Shown here: positions 29,224 through 39,052 of the stretch, piece after piece
Layout: the number at the start of each line of letters is the position of its first letter
Position numbering within the stretch: the first letter of the stretch is position 1
Assembly (NCBI GenBank): GCA_900208305.1
Contig: OAPG01000012.1
Coordinates: 372,001 to 436,000 of the forward strand
From: Melanopsichium pennsylvanicum
Taxonomy: Eukaryota > Basidiomycota > Ustilaginomycetes > Ustilaginales
Length of the DNA stretch: 64,000 bases
Direction of reading: 5' to 3'
The notes under the pieces: model-generated
What the model saw: the letters and a program-made list of their open reading frames with translations, nothing else
Told to the model about the DNA's origin: nothing
Database searches by the model: none
Translations under genes and position numbers: made by a program

Positions 29224-31609
29224 ATGGGTCTCCCAATGTATGTACTGCATCGAGTTTCAGCGTTCTAATCTTACCCGCAAGCTTGGCTAACATGGAAGGT
29301 TTCTGCTCGGGCTTTGTAGCACCGTCTCCACATGCTCTCTCAACCAGTGGGCCTTGGACTTTGACGGCAATCGAGACCGCATCCTCTCTTCCATATATCT
29401 TGCCAAAGCCGCCGGATCCCGTCTGCGTGTTGGTCCTGAACTAGAAATCCCTGGCTATGGCTGCTTCGACCACTTCCTCGAACCCGATACCGTTCTCCAC
29501 TCTTGGCAAGTTCTTGCCGAGATTCTCTCCTCGGATGCAACCCACGGCATATTGTGCGATGTCGGTATGCCCGTCCTTCACCGCTCAACCCTCTACAATT
29601 GTCGGATTCTGCTTCTGGACGGAAAAATTCTGCACATCCGCCCCAAAATGTGGCTCGCGAACGATGGAAACTATCGGGAGATGCGATACTTTACCCCTTG
29701 GACCCGAATCGGTCAGACAGACACTTTTGCTCTGCCAAGAGTGATTGCAACCGTGACAGGCCAAGTTGAGGTGCCTTTCGGAGATGCAGTGGTCAAGACG
29801 AGGGATACCGTATTGGGCGTAGAACTATGTGAAGAATTGTTCACCCCTAACTCGCCCCACATCAGGCAGGGTTTAGACGGCGTAGAAATTTTCACCAATT
29901 CCTCGGCCTCGCATCACGAACTCAGGAAGCTTTATAGAAGGGTGGAACTCATCAAGGAGGCGACTCTCAAGTTGGGCGGAATCTATCTGTACGCAAACCA
30001 GCAAGGCTGTGACGGTGACAGGCTATACTACGACGGATGCCCGCTGATTGCGGTCAACGGCAGTATCGTCGCACAGGGAAGTCAATTTAGCTTGGATGAC
30101 GTTCAGGTGGTCAGTGCTACAGTTGATCTAGATGATGTTCGCGCTCACAGAAGTGCAAAGTCCAGGGGAATGCAGGCCGTCAGTGAGGCAATCGGCGCTG
30201 GTTGTCCCAGGATCAATGTCGATTTCGAAGTGGGAGAGAGTGAGGAGTGGGGAAGCAAGACTCCTGGAACTGCAACTCCCATTCCAGGCCCTGCTGTCGA
30301 AAAGAAGAGTGGTAACAGCGGTAACAGTGGCGATACGGGTAGATTGTTCAAGCGATATTTCACACCCTTGACGCAGTCAATCGAGGTGCGCTATCACTCT
30401 CCCGAAGAAGAAATCTCCCTCGGCCCAGCCTGTTGGCTCTGGGACTATCTGCGTCGTTCTCGCACGCAAGGATACTTCGTTCCGCTTTCGGGCGGCATCG
30501 ATTCGTGCGCCACTGCCACAATCGTCTTCTCCATGTGTCGACTTGTCATTGCCGCCATCAACCCAACCGGATCTACTAAACCCAAGGCCACTTCGGCACT
30601 CACAACCGACACCCCCGCTCAAGTTCTTGCAGACGTACGTCGGATTTGCAACGAGAAGGAGGGCTCAGACTGGACGCCTTCTACACCGCAGGAACTCTGC
30701 AACCGTATCTTTGTGACATGCTACATGGGAACCGAGAATTCCTCCGCTGAGACTCGACAGCGTGCCAAGGACCTAGCCAACGCCATTGGTGCGTATCATA
30801 TCGATCTCAACATGGACATTATCATTCGTGCCATCATCACTCTTTTCACCACCGTTACGGGTGCTACTCCTCGCTTCAAAGTGCACGGCGGTACTCCAGC
30901 CGAGAACCTGGCTTTGCAAAACATCCAGGCTAGATTGCGCATGCTCTTGGCATATATGTTTGCACAGCTCAGTCCATGGGTGCGCGGTGCCTGGGGGGGT
31001 TTACTTGTTCTCGGTTCCGCCAACGTCGACGAATCCCTCCGTGGCTATTTGACGAAATACGACTGCTCGAGTGCCGACATTAATCCAATTGGTGGAATCT
31101 CCAAGACCGATCTGAAATCGTTTATCGCATATGCGCGCGATGCGTTCGATCTTCCCATCTTGCACTCGTTCCTCACCGCAGTGCCGACAGCCGAGCTGGA
31201 ACCGATTACGGAGAACTATGTCCAAGCCGACGAAGCGGATATGGGTATGACATACGACGAGTTGTCCGTGTTCGGTCGACTACGAAAGAATCTCAAATGC
31301 GGACCGTATAGTATGTTTAGCAAGTTGCTTCAGGAATGGGGTCCAAGTTTGGAACCGGAAAAGGTGGCGGAGAAGGTCAAGCTGTTTTGGTTTGAGTATG
31401 CTCGAAATAGGCACAAGATGACAACCTTGACACCGAGTTATCATGCGGAAGGGTATAGTCCTGATGACAACAGGTTCGATCTAAGGCCATTTTTATATCC
31501 ATCCAGGTTCCCGTTCCAGTTTCGCAAGATCGATGAGTTGGTCAAACGGTTGAGTCCGGTTAGTCAGGCTGGATTGTTGGCCGAGGCCGAGCCTAAGAAG
31601 CACAAGTAA
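29224..31609 (+). CDS. QNS1: Glutamine-dependent NAD+ synthetase
   Basis: Final step of NAD+ synthesis: amidation of nicotinic acid adenine dinucleotide with glutamine as nitrogen donor. Exon 1 is only 14 nt (29224-29237, MGLPI split at phase 2); the intron starts GTATGT and ends TTGTAG; exon 2 is 29320-31609; total 767 residues. The N-terminal nitrilase-type glutaminase domain has its full Glu-Lys-Cys triad: E45 (VGPELEI), K114 ([10 protein letters not shown]) and C175 (VELCEELF). The C-terminal ammonia-dependent synthetase domain carries the PP-loop SGGIDS (395-400), the GTENSS segment and [20 protein letters not shown]. Numbering of the triad coincides with yeast Qns1, which strongly supports the spliced start. 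Confidence 0.97.
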
Positions 31610-31708
31610 AAGGTCTGGAGGTTGCATAGTCTAGTGTGCTGTATGTATTGCACAACCATGCTCTATTTCTACAATTGAGAGGGAAAAACACTGCAAATTT
31701 GATTGAGG

Positions 31709-33211
31709 TCATGCTGAATGACGAGTTGCGCCGTTTTCATGCTGTGTAGAACAAGTCGTCTTGTTTCTCCAAACAGCCTTTTCAGGAGCCTTGACTCTGA
31801 GTGTAACCAACCACGTCAATGCGCTAATCCCCCACATGACGATCCAGCTAAATTGACCGCCTAGGATTCCTTTGCTCGTACTGAACGCAAAGAGACTCGT
31901 ACTGAACGTCGGTCCGATGGTTCTACTCAAGCATCCTGCCATCTGACTGACACTGTTAAGCGTCGCGAGACTCGCTCTACTCGGAGCGGCATTGTTGACC
32001 AAAAGATTGCTACAAACAATGCTCATGTTGCTCACACCTTTGAGCAGGATAGCCAAGAACAGTGCCGACATGGGCAACCATTTGCCTTGGTCCGGATACG
32101 TTGCCGCGAGGAAGTGTGCTAGGGGGAAGCAAAGCCAGAGGAAAGGTAGGCACGATGTTACGCGAATGTATACGCGCAAAGGGCTACCGAAACGACGTTC
32201 GAGAGTGGGAAAAGCGATCAGTTGGATAAAGATGGTAAAAGCTCCATTGGTGGCGAGAATAGTGCCAATGTCAGAGGAGGATAGCGAAAGACCACCGTGA
32301 GCAATGACGGTGTAGCAAAAGAGCGGTAGAAGCGCCGCATGGCAGGCATTGAGAAAGTTGAGACAGAATTGAGTGCCCAAGATCCGTCGAATGGATGTCG
32401 AAGAGAGAAGGCTCGAGATCGAGGGTGGGCTTTCAACTGGTTCGTCGGTCTGCGTTGGTGCTGGCTCGTCCTGCCCAATCTTTTGTTTGGAGAGGGCTTT
32501 GTTTGGTAAAGTTTCCTTGAGGAAGAGAGAGCCAAAGATGATGGCGGACAAGTTGAAGCAGCTGGCGATACCGCATGGTAGCCAGAAAGGGTGTTGTCCA
32601 AGAAAGCCACCTTTGCCTTGCCCGATTCCTGCCAACCAGCCGCCTAACCCATTGCCGACAATACTTCCCACAGCAAAGCACAGTGGAATTAGACTGAATG
32701 CTCTCGCCTGATTCGTCTCGTCTGTTATCTCTGCCAAAACGCTTTTGAGGATCGCAATATTTCCGTTCATCAAGCCTGCGATACTCCTAGCCATGACCAT
32801 TTGCGGGAAGGTCTTTGCGAAACCGAACGCATTGACCGAGAGGAAAGAACCGAAAAGGCCTATGAGGAGCACTGGTTTGCGGCCAATGCGATCGGAGAGA
32901 CGGGCCCAGAAGAAGATGGTGAGGAATTGCACAAATGCAAAGGAGCTCTCAACCAGGCCAGCATAGTAGCCAAGCTGGGAAGATGGGATGCTGGGATCGA
33001 GATTATGACGAAGCATGGCATTGACGAAAGGGAAGATGACGGTAAATGAGACCGGCTCGGTCAAACGCATGAGACAGAGCACAAAGAGTTGTTTCTTTGG
33101 AAGTGGAGTTGCTTTCGGTGGCGCTGGTGGAGTAGATGGCTCGCCATATCTTGCTGAAGCGGGCGAGGAGAGAAGCGGCCGCGCCTCGCCTTCTTCTCTT
33201 GTTCGTGACAT
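31709..33211 (-). CDS. MFS transporter (DHA1/ZIFL-like)
   Basis: 500 residues from the ATG at 33211 (the frame extends three codons further to a TTG, not used). About twelve hydrophobic segments are seen. Major facilitator signatures: after TM2-like FLTIFFWARLSDRIGRKPVL, the loop 2-3 motif (ARLSDRIGRKP) is intact. The N-terminal cytosolic tail is short and Glu/Arg/Ser-rich. The arrangement LTEPVSFTVIFPFVN and the central soluble loop rich in Glu/Pro resemble the ZRT/ZIFL-like and tetracycline-resistance-like fungal carriers of the DHA1 group. Substrate unknown; drug, metal-chelate or organic-acid efflux are all possible. Its stop is 99 bases from that of the convergent NAD+ synthetase gene; it is divergent to the DUF4385 gene. 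Confidence 0.88.
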   Translation of the reverse strand: MSRTREEGEARPLLSSPASARYGEPSTPPAPPKATPLPKKQLFVLCLMRLTEPVSFTVIFPFVNAMLRHNLDPSIPSSQLGYYAGLVESSFAFVQFLTIFFWARLSDRIGRKPVLLIGLFGSFLSVNAFGFAKTFPQMVMARSIAGLMNGNIAILKSVLAEITDETNQARAFSLIPLCFAVGSIVGNGLGGWLAGIGQGKGGFLGQHPFWLPCGIASCFNLSAIIFGSLFLKETLPNKALSKQKIGQDEPAPTQTDEPVESPPSISSLLSSTSIRRILGTQFCLNFLNACHAALLPLFCYTVIAHGGLSLSSSDIGTILATNGAFTIFIQLIAFPTLERRFGSPLRVYIRVTSCLPFLWLCFPLAHFLAATYPDQGKWLPMSALFLAILLKGVSNMSIVCSNLLVNNAAPSRASLATLNSVSQMAGCLSRTIGPTFSTSLFAFSTSKGILGGQFSWIVMWGISALTWLVTLRVKAPEKAVWRNKTTCSTQHENGATRHSA

Positions 33212-33631
33212 GTTCGTCAAAATTCGGCGGAAGCTTGACTCGGAAAGTATCTGTGGTCAAAGCTGCATGTCTAATGCCGTCTACCAAGAATCGATAGAGT
33301 TGATTTTCTTAAAAGGGGATGAGAAACAAAGGAGAGTATAGGTGAGGGAGGATATGATCGTGGAGGTGATGGTAACTCATGGTGACGATGTCGAACGAGA
33401 GAAAAGCTGTCAAGTAAACTTTCGAAATTTCAGCTTTTATTCAACGGCAGCAGACCTCATGGTTCCACTTGCCGTCTTGGATAGCCGAACTCCCGCTCAA
33501 TTCACCGTCGCCGCTGACTCCGCGGCAGGATCTATCGTCATCATACAACTTTGTATTGGACTGAATGTGCGTTATCCTATATCTCCCTCACCACTCACCA
33601 CGTTCCCAAATCACTAAAGATAGCGGCAACG
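33212..33631. other. Divergent promoter region, MFS / DUF4385
   Basis: 420 bases between two ATGs; shared or adjacent promoters. No motif stands out. Confidence 0.65.
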
Positions 33632-34411
33632 ATGGTCACAACTCGCTCCGCAACGGCGTCTTCCTCGTCAAGCTATGGATCAACGCGCAAGTCCACTTCC
33701 ACTTCCACAGGCAGAACAACTTCCATTGCTAAGACCACTTTGAGCAGCAAGAAAGCCTCGGCGAGAAAAGCTACAGAAACACAGCAATCCAAAGGAAAAA
33801 CAAAGTCTAAGTCGAAAGGCTCTTCAAAATTTCCTTACGACTTTCCATACTCTGATCTATGTCTTCGCACATGTCCGCACTTGTACCGTACCGGCGTCGG
33901 CGAGCAGGGCGTACTGATGGTCGAGCCCTACAAATCCGAGATCCTCCCTCATTGGCGTTTTAAGGATCCACATGCAGCTACAGACTCGTCAACGAAAATA
34001 TACTCGATGTTTCGGTCCTACGTGGAGGAGGGAGACTTTGCAGGTGCAGATATGGCGAGGAAGTTTATTCAAATGGGATATACCCGAGCTAGGCGCTATG
34101 CAAATCGCAAGGGTGGGAAGAAGTACATTTATGATTCCGATGATGACAGTAGTGCTCACGGTTACAAAAATCGAAGAACAGAGATTAAACGATTGGAGGA
34201 GGCAGATCAAGACCCGGACAAAGTCGAGGCAGCGAGGATCTTCAAAACGCTGCTAGATGAAAAGGTATGGACCAATGACGAGTACGTCAAAATGAGACAA
34301 AAACATATTGAATGGGCGAAGAATCAGCCGACTTTGCAAAAAGGTAGTGCAGAGGTACAGGAAGCATTGCTACCGGATCCAGCGAAGGAGAGAGAGGTGA
34401 GGAAGTGGTAA
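33632..34411 (+). CDS. DUF4385-family protein
   Basis: 259 residues from ATG 33632 (MVTTRSATAS). The first 65 residues are basic, Ser/Thr/Lys-rich and disordered, compatible with nuclear or nucleic-acid association. From about 68 the conserved domain begins: FPYDFPYSDLCLRTCPHLY, then GVGEQGVLMVEPYKSEILPH with WRFKDP, then the GDFAGADMARKFIQMGYTRA and RRYANRKGGKKY blocks, and an acidic helix with ARIFKTLLDEKVWTNDEYV. This matches DUF4385, a domain of unknown function that I recall from bacteria as well as some fungi and plants. No catalytic residues can be assigned. Intronless, unlike several neighbours of similar size. Confidence 0.82.
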   Translation: MVTTRSATASSSSSYGSTRKSTSTSTGRTTSIAKTTLSSKKASARKATETQQSKGKTKSKSKGSSKFPYDFPYSDLCLRTCPHLYRTGVGEQGVLMVEPYKSEILPHWRFKDPHAATDSSTKIYSMFRSYVEEGDFAGADMARKFIQMGYTRARRYANRKGGKKYIYDSDDDSSAHGYKNRRTEIKRLEEADQDPDKVEAARIFKTLLDEKVWTNDEYVKMRQKHIEWAKNQPTLQKGSAEVQEALLPDPAKEREVRKW

Positions 34412-34639
34412 AGACCCTAAGGCCCCTGGATCTTTTTTTTCTCTCTGAATGTGTTAGTAATGCTGTAGAGTAACAATTGCGAAACATGGCCATGTCGCGT
34501 AAAGCGAGCGCGCGAGGTGTCAAGATCTGCCAACAGAAATTAGGAAGCACGGATCAGGATGCATTCCGCATCGCTCCTTGACCCTGTCATATCTACAATT
34601 GAGGTCTGAATGCTGTAAAGTATAAGCTTTGGAGGCAAT

Positions 34640-35440
34640 ATGACAGACGCAACATCCCCGAAAGCTTCAAAACCCAGCTGGCCCTCCGCACAAGATGGAG
34701 AAGGTGTAAAAGACGGGTCCATCGCAGCACGAGGAGAGCATGAAGCGCAAGAAGGGCAGGAGAATGGAGGCGGCGAAGGCGAAGGCGAAGGCGAAGGCGA
34801 AGGCGAAGGCGAAGGCGAAGGCGAAGGCGAAGGCGAAGGCGAAGGCGAAGGCGAAGGCGAAGGCGAAGGCGAAGGCGAAGGCGAAGGCGAAGGCGAAGGC
34901 GAAGGCGAAGGCGAAGGCGAAGGCGAAGGCGAAGGCGAAGGCGACCAAGATGAACCAGAATACGAGTCATCGGATGATGACGGAGCAGGAGGACACGTTG
35001 GGCTCTCATACTTGCTCGAAGACGTAAGTGATACTTCTTCCTTTGCCCTTTCTCACACGTTGATTGTCGCATGCCGACCATTCTGTAACTCACCTACTGA
35101 AACTGCGTCTCCAATGTGTACAATCCTCAGCATGATGAGGATGAGTCAGAAGACGAAGACTTTCGCGGATCGCAGGAGGAAGATGACGCAGATGACGATC
35201 CAGGTAAGTTTTTGCCTTTCGTCCCACTTTTCAGATTCAATGTCCATTTTCCCTTGCTGAGCTCAAACTCAAATATTATCTTGTTTTGCTCGATTCTCCC
35301 TTCGTTGGGAACTCGACGTCGCTGTTGCTCCGCGTGTAGAGATCCAAGAATCCGACGAAGAAGACAGTGTGCCTGCTTCGGCAAGTACAAAGCGTAAACG
35401 AACTCAGCAATCAACTTCGGCGAGCAAGCGCTTCAAATGA
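34640..35440 (+). CDS. Acidic Gly-Glu repeat protein, probably nuclear, three exons
   Basis: Not assigned to a family. Exons 34640-35023, 35131-35203 and 35340-35440 give 185 residues; donors GTAAGT and GTAAGT, acceptors CTCAG and TGTAG, phases 0 and 1. A Ser/Gln-rich start (MTDATSPKASKPSWPSAQ) leads into a tract of 28 Gly-Glu dipeptides made by a perfect GGCGAA hexamer repeat, then acidic DEPEYESSDDDGAGG, a short hydrophobic patch HVGLSYLLED, more acidic sequence and a basic C-terminus (STKRKRTQQSTSASKRFK) that looks like a nuclear localisation signal. The acidic-plus-NLS layout recalls histone chaperone-like proteins, but I see no diagnostic motif. The repeat length probably varies between strains. 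Confidence 0.72.
34772..34942 (+). repeat. (GGCGAA)28.5 coding minisatellite
   Basis: 171 bases of exact GGCGAA hexamer inside the coding frame, translated as alternating Gly and Glu. All frames on both strands are open through it, so overlapping frames here are artefacts. Confidence 0.97.
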
Positions 35441-35604
35441 GACAACTCTTGACGTTTTGTCTCCACTACTGCCAGACACTCTCAACACTCTCGAAATACG
35501 ACACTCTCTTTGCTCGATGTATAGTCGAATTCATTCATTGTCATGAGCAAATATGGTTATCATGACAAATCATGGCAAAACTCTTCAGATGATCTGGAGT
35601 TTGT

Positions 35605-37503
35605 CTAGCTGTTCATGATCTTGTCAGCAGCCATCTCCGCAACACCGTAGAGCGTAGAACTCAAATGTGCGCTGACTTGGACTGGCAATACGCTAGCATC
35701 CACCACCCTGACGTTCTGTGTACCATACACTCGGAAGTTCTCGTCAACGACTCCTCCCATTTCCTGTCTTCCCATGACCGCCGTACCTAGCTGGTGGCTT
35801 ACAGCCGAATAACCCGAACCACCGCTGTTACCCAGGATCCATGATTCCCACCTGCTATAACGTCCGCTGTATGTTCCATCGGGGATGAGATTGAATCCAG
35901 GTGTTGTCTCTCCGTTATATGTTAGCTGCTTCAGATTGTCGTTCTTGAGAACTCGTCGAGAGGCACGGAGGGAAGCCACTTGCATATCCATGTCGATCGG
36001 CAAGCCAAAGTAGTTCGGGTCAATTTGAGCATTGTCGAAAGGATTTTGCGAAGTAGCACGGATGGAACCACGAGAGAATGGCAAAAGCGTCCAGATGTCC
36101 AAACCATACGAGTTAGCCGGGAATCCTGTGTCGAAAAAAAGTTCAACTACCGGTACCTTTTGGTCAAAGATGAGGTTGATCGCACTCTCCCACTGCGCTT
36201 TGACGCTTTCGGCGGAAACGACATGTCCCTGAGAAACGAGCTGCGAAGCCCAACTGTCGAGGTTGGAAGAAATCCAAGAACGAACTTCAGTGGAGTTTGA
36301 AAGAATCTGATCAACGTTGGGCATCGCGATAGCCGACGAAGGTCCTCCTCCGTTTTGGTTAACGTTGGCTTGAGATCCGATCGTGGTCATTGTCTGGTCT
36401 TGGAGGTTCTTTCCTACACCTGGCAAGTCGATCTTTTGGTCGACGCCGATGGAGTCGAGATCGGACTTGGCTCCGACACCTGATCGCTGGAGCAGGGTGG
36501 GAGTATTAAGTGCACCCGCGGCTAAGACTACCTCTTTGTTGGCCAAGATTTGAATTTGGTCCCCATACTGGCTCTGCTGCACGATCACCCCAGAAGACTT
36601 TCTGCCAGAGGAGGAGGATGCGTCCCAAAGCAATTGCTTAGCGCGAGTGCCTGTGAGCACGGTGAGGTTTTCTCGATCCTCGACTGGGGTATAGTAAGCA
36701 GTGGCGGAAGAGATGCGCTGTCCATTGACATCGATAGAATTGGGCGTGTAGGCAACACTGTTAGCCTGGCCGGAACACTGGTCATCCACGTGCTGAACAC
36801 CAAGTGTCTCCCCTACAGCGCTGATAAAGGCTGCTTGCTGAGGGCCGGTGTACATTCGACGCCATTGCTGTGACGTTCCGCCGATGTTTCGTTTGCGGTT
36901 GGAATTGCTTCCACGGATCTGGGAGAAACCAATGCCCAGTGGGCCATCAGTGCCGTGGACGGATGGGTCCCATCGAGCACCGACGTCTTGTTGAGCTTGA
37001 TCGGGAGCGACGAAATTTTCGCTCTTCTTCATGTATCCTAGCAACCCATCCCAAGACCACCCACTCGAGGTCGAATTGAACATGAGGGGGCCCAGTGCGT
37101 CATATTGCGCCTTGGACCCACGATTCCAAGCTGCACCGTTGATAGACGTAGACCCACCGAGGGTCTTACCTCCTTTAGGTTCCCGGGTACGACCACCTAC
37201 TTGAGTGGTAGTGGTGAAGGAGTAGGACAGATCCGTGCCGAACGCTTTTCCATAATTGTCCACGTCATAGATGTCGGCATTGGTTCGATCGTCATTACCA
37301 GCTTCGATTACGAGGACAGACGCAGAGGGGTCGGAAGACAGACGATTGGCCACCGTCAGGCCAGCAAGTCCACCTCCGACCACGACGTAGTCGTACGCTC
37401 TGTTGGAGAGTTGCGAAGCGTCGGTCACGATGGCGGCCGTGGCCGAGGAAATTGAGAGCAGTACGAGGCCTGTTAGAGCCGCGAATGATCGTGTGAGCTG
37501 CAT
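35605..37503 (-). CDS. Secreted GMC-family oxidoreductase (FAD, AA3-like)
   Basis: 632 residues from ATG 37503 (MQLTRSF); the open frame continues to a TTG at 37527, which is not needed. A clear secretion signal: MQLTRSFAALTGLVLLSISS then ATAA. FAD-binding Rossmann motif VVVGGGLAGLTVANRL (GGGLAG 43-48), then VLVIEAG, then the GMC signature region TLGGSTSINGAAWNRG and later EVVLAAGALNTPTLLQRSG. The C-terminal active-site pair is present: His570 (SHQLGTAVMG) and His613 (VQVSAHLSSTLYG), although the second motif departs from the usual PxHP form. Glucose oxidase, aryl-alcohol oxidase and related flavoenzymes have this layout; the substrate is not deducible. A TATATAT box sits near 37632-37638, about 130 bases upstream of the ATG. 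Confidence 0.93.
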   Translation of the reverse strand: MQLTRSFAALTGLVLLSISSATAAIVTDASQLSNRAYDYVVVGGGLAGLTVANRLSSDPSASVLVIEAGNDDRTNADIYDVDNYGKAFGTDLSYSFTTTTQVGGRTREPKGGKTLGGSTSINGAAWNRGSKAQYDALGPLMFNSTSSGWSWDGLLGYMKKSENFVAPDQAQQDVGARWDPSVHGTDGPLGIGFSQIRGSNSNRKRNIGGTSQQWRRMYTGPQQAAFISAVGETLGVQHVDDQCSGQANSVAYTPNSIDVNGQRISSATAYYTPVEDRENLTVLTGTRAKQLLWDASSSSGRKSSGVIVQQSQYGDQIQILANKEVVLAAGALNTPTLLQRSGVGAKSDLDSIGVDQKIDLPGVGKNLQDQTMTTIGSQANVNQNGGGPSSAIAMPNVDQILSNSTEVRSWISSNLDSWASQLVSQGHVVSAESVKAQWESAINLIFDQKVPVVELFFDTGFPANSYGLDIWTLLPFSRGSIRATSQNPFDNAQIDPNYFGLPIDMDMQVASLRASRRVLKNDNLKQLTYNGETTPGFNLIPDGTYSGRYSRWESWILGNSGGSGYSAVSHQLGTAVMGRQEMGGVVDENFRVYGTQNVRVVDASVLPVQVSAHLSSTLYGVAEMAADKIMNS

Positions 37504-38170
37504 GGTGCGTAGAAATGTCTTGCGCAAAGAAAAAAAAAATACTGAGACTAAGGTGTGTTCGAGTATAATGAGTGGTATGAGACCTTAAATCTTTGGAGGA
37601 GGGAGTTCTTCTGATGTGACAAGGGTGTGCCGTATATATGTCTTGGAATGTTCATCGGACTCTGGGATTACCCACTGCATCAAGCATTGTGAGAAGGATA
37701 CAGATAGTGTATAGGGCGGGACGGTGCATTCACCCCACCATGTCACTCTAGATCACGTTTGATGCTCTTACAAGAATGGACTTGATACCATGATTGCCCT
37801 TGTTCCAAAATTGCTGTGCTGTGCGTACGGAGCATCCGCTCCAACTTCAACGCTACGGGAAGCCACGAGGGTCAAAGTGAGCCCAGGTGCCGACCGTACC
37901 ACAATTGAAACTACCATATCCTTGTCCATGTTGTGCCACTCTTCGTGCTCTCTGCCCACAATCTCAACCCACGTTTTCCATTGTGGCTCAGAGTGGGTTG
38001 TTTGGGAGCTGCATACACTAAGCGAGGTCGTTTGAGTCTCAAGCTACTCGCCAAGAACGTCGGACTTCCCCAATGTAAAACCAATGCGAGTGCTTTTCGG
38101 CTTCTGCTGTGTTTCACCTTCCGAGACGGCGGTCTGAAATGGTATGATGACGTTCTGCAAAAAAAAAAAA

Positions 38171-38200
38171 GGTACGGTACGGTACGGTACAGTACAGTAT
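38171..38200 (+). repeat. (GGTAC)n short tandem repeat after poly-A
   Basis: Four perfect GGTAC units at 38171-38190 followed by two AGTA(C/T) variants, directly after a run of about 12 A. Confidence 0.9.
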
Positions 38201-38941
38201 ATGCGTCATAAATGCTATTCCACGTCTGCATGAGCTCAGCCATTCGCTTAAAGCTCAGTACAGCGGAGGGTGGCGAGCTGTGATTCTGACAATGCTGATT
38301 TGACTGCATGAATCGTCTGGCGCCCACCAAAGCCCTGCGCCACTTTGTTTCTCCCCTCTGTACTATCAACTCCGGTCCGCCGTTCCGGTCGTGCCTGTCT
38401 GTCCTTTGGTCCTATTTTGGGACTGCGAAAAGTCAGGAAAGGAGTCGAAGCGACAAGCTGATGAATCTGAGACACAAACACTCAGGCCAACGACCGATCA
38501 GTCAGAAAGCGGAATGGGACGGGGAACCCAAAAGTGCAGAATTAAACTTTCGCGTTCGGGTTCCTGTGATGCACCTGCCTAGTTTGGACATAAACAAAAA
38601 AAATTACATGTAAGCGAGTCTGAGTCGGACCTCGACGGCAGAACGGAGAACGATGTCGTTGCATCATCGAACGTCGATCTTTTCATCCCAATTCTGTCAG
38701 GCCGCCCCTCGTCCTACATTGCATCTCACTTGGAAAGCTGTGCTCAACGACTAGATTTCGCCCGGCTACAGTATCCGTCAAGCACATGGAAACACGTTTC
38801 CAAGATCGTCGAATCAGAGAAATTTCTCGAAGATACTCCTCTCGCAACGAAAAGATGTTTTGTTCCAAATCAAGGTTCTGAAACGACAGCCGCACTACAA
38901 GCTGTTAGTCACCGCTTCATACTCAGGGTCCAAGCACTAAC

Positions 38942-38950
38942 AAAAAAAAA
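38942..38950 (-). terminator. Pol III terminator of tRNA-Glu
   Basis: Nine consecutive T on the minus strand directly after the tRNA 3' end. Confidence 0.85.
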
Positions 38951-39052
38951 TTCCCGGCCAGGGAATCGAACCCTGATCTGAGCAGTTCCTCAGCTTTGAG
39001 ATAATGCTTACAATGTGAGAGTGCCCTATACTAACCATTGTACTAACTGGGA
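38951..39052 (-). tRNA. tRNA-Glu(CTC) with 30-nt intron
   Basis: Read on the minus strand, 39052 to 38951. The acceptor stem TCCCAGT/GCCGGGA pairs except one A-C mismatch at the fifth pair; D-arm GTAC/GTAT with loop AATGGTTA; anticodon stem GGGCA/TGCTC with loop CTCTCA-C and anticodon CTC at 39019-39017; T-arm CAGGG-TTCGATT-CCCTG. The intron (about 39015-38986) sits after position 37, the canonical site, and contains TGAG complementary to the anticodon region, as expected for a nuclear tRNA precursor. A run of nine T on the minus strand follows immediately, a good Pol III terminator. Confidence 0.9.

Larger units (their letters stand above)
37504..38950. other. 1.4-kb intergenic region between GMC gene and tRNA-Glu
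   Basis: Contains the GMC promoter (TATATAT near 37634), a poly-A run with a GGTAC repeat near 38160-38200, and no supported gene. Several weak open frames overlap each other on both strands and have no recognisable features. Confidence 0.65.

Noticed and set aside
34593..35093. Arg-Leu, Ala-Lys and Ala-Phe repeat proteins overlapping the acidic repeat gene
   Set aside because: Other frames of the GGCGAA hexamer tract. Only the Gly-Glu frame has an ATG context and continues into spliced, sensible sequence.
37911..38369. A 152-codon minus-strand frame near the GGTAC repeat
   Set aside because: It runs through a poly-A and GGTAC tract, is basic and low complexity, and has competing frames on the plus strand.
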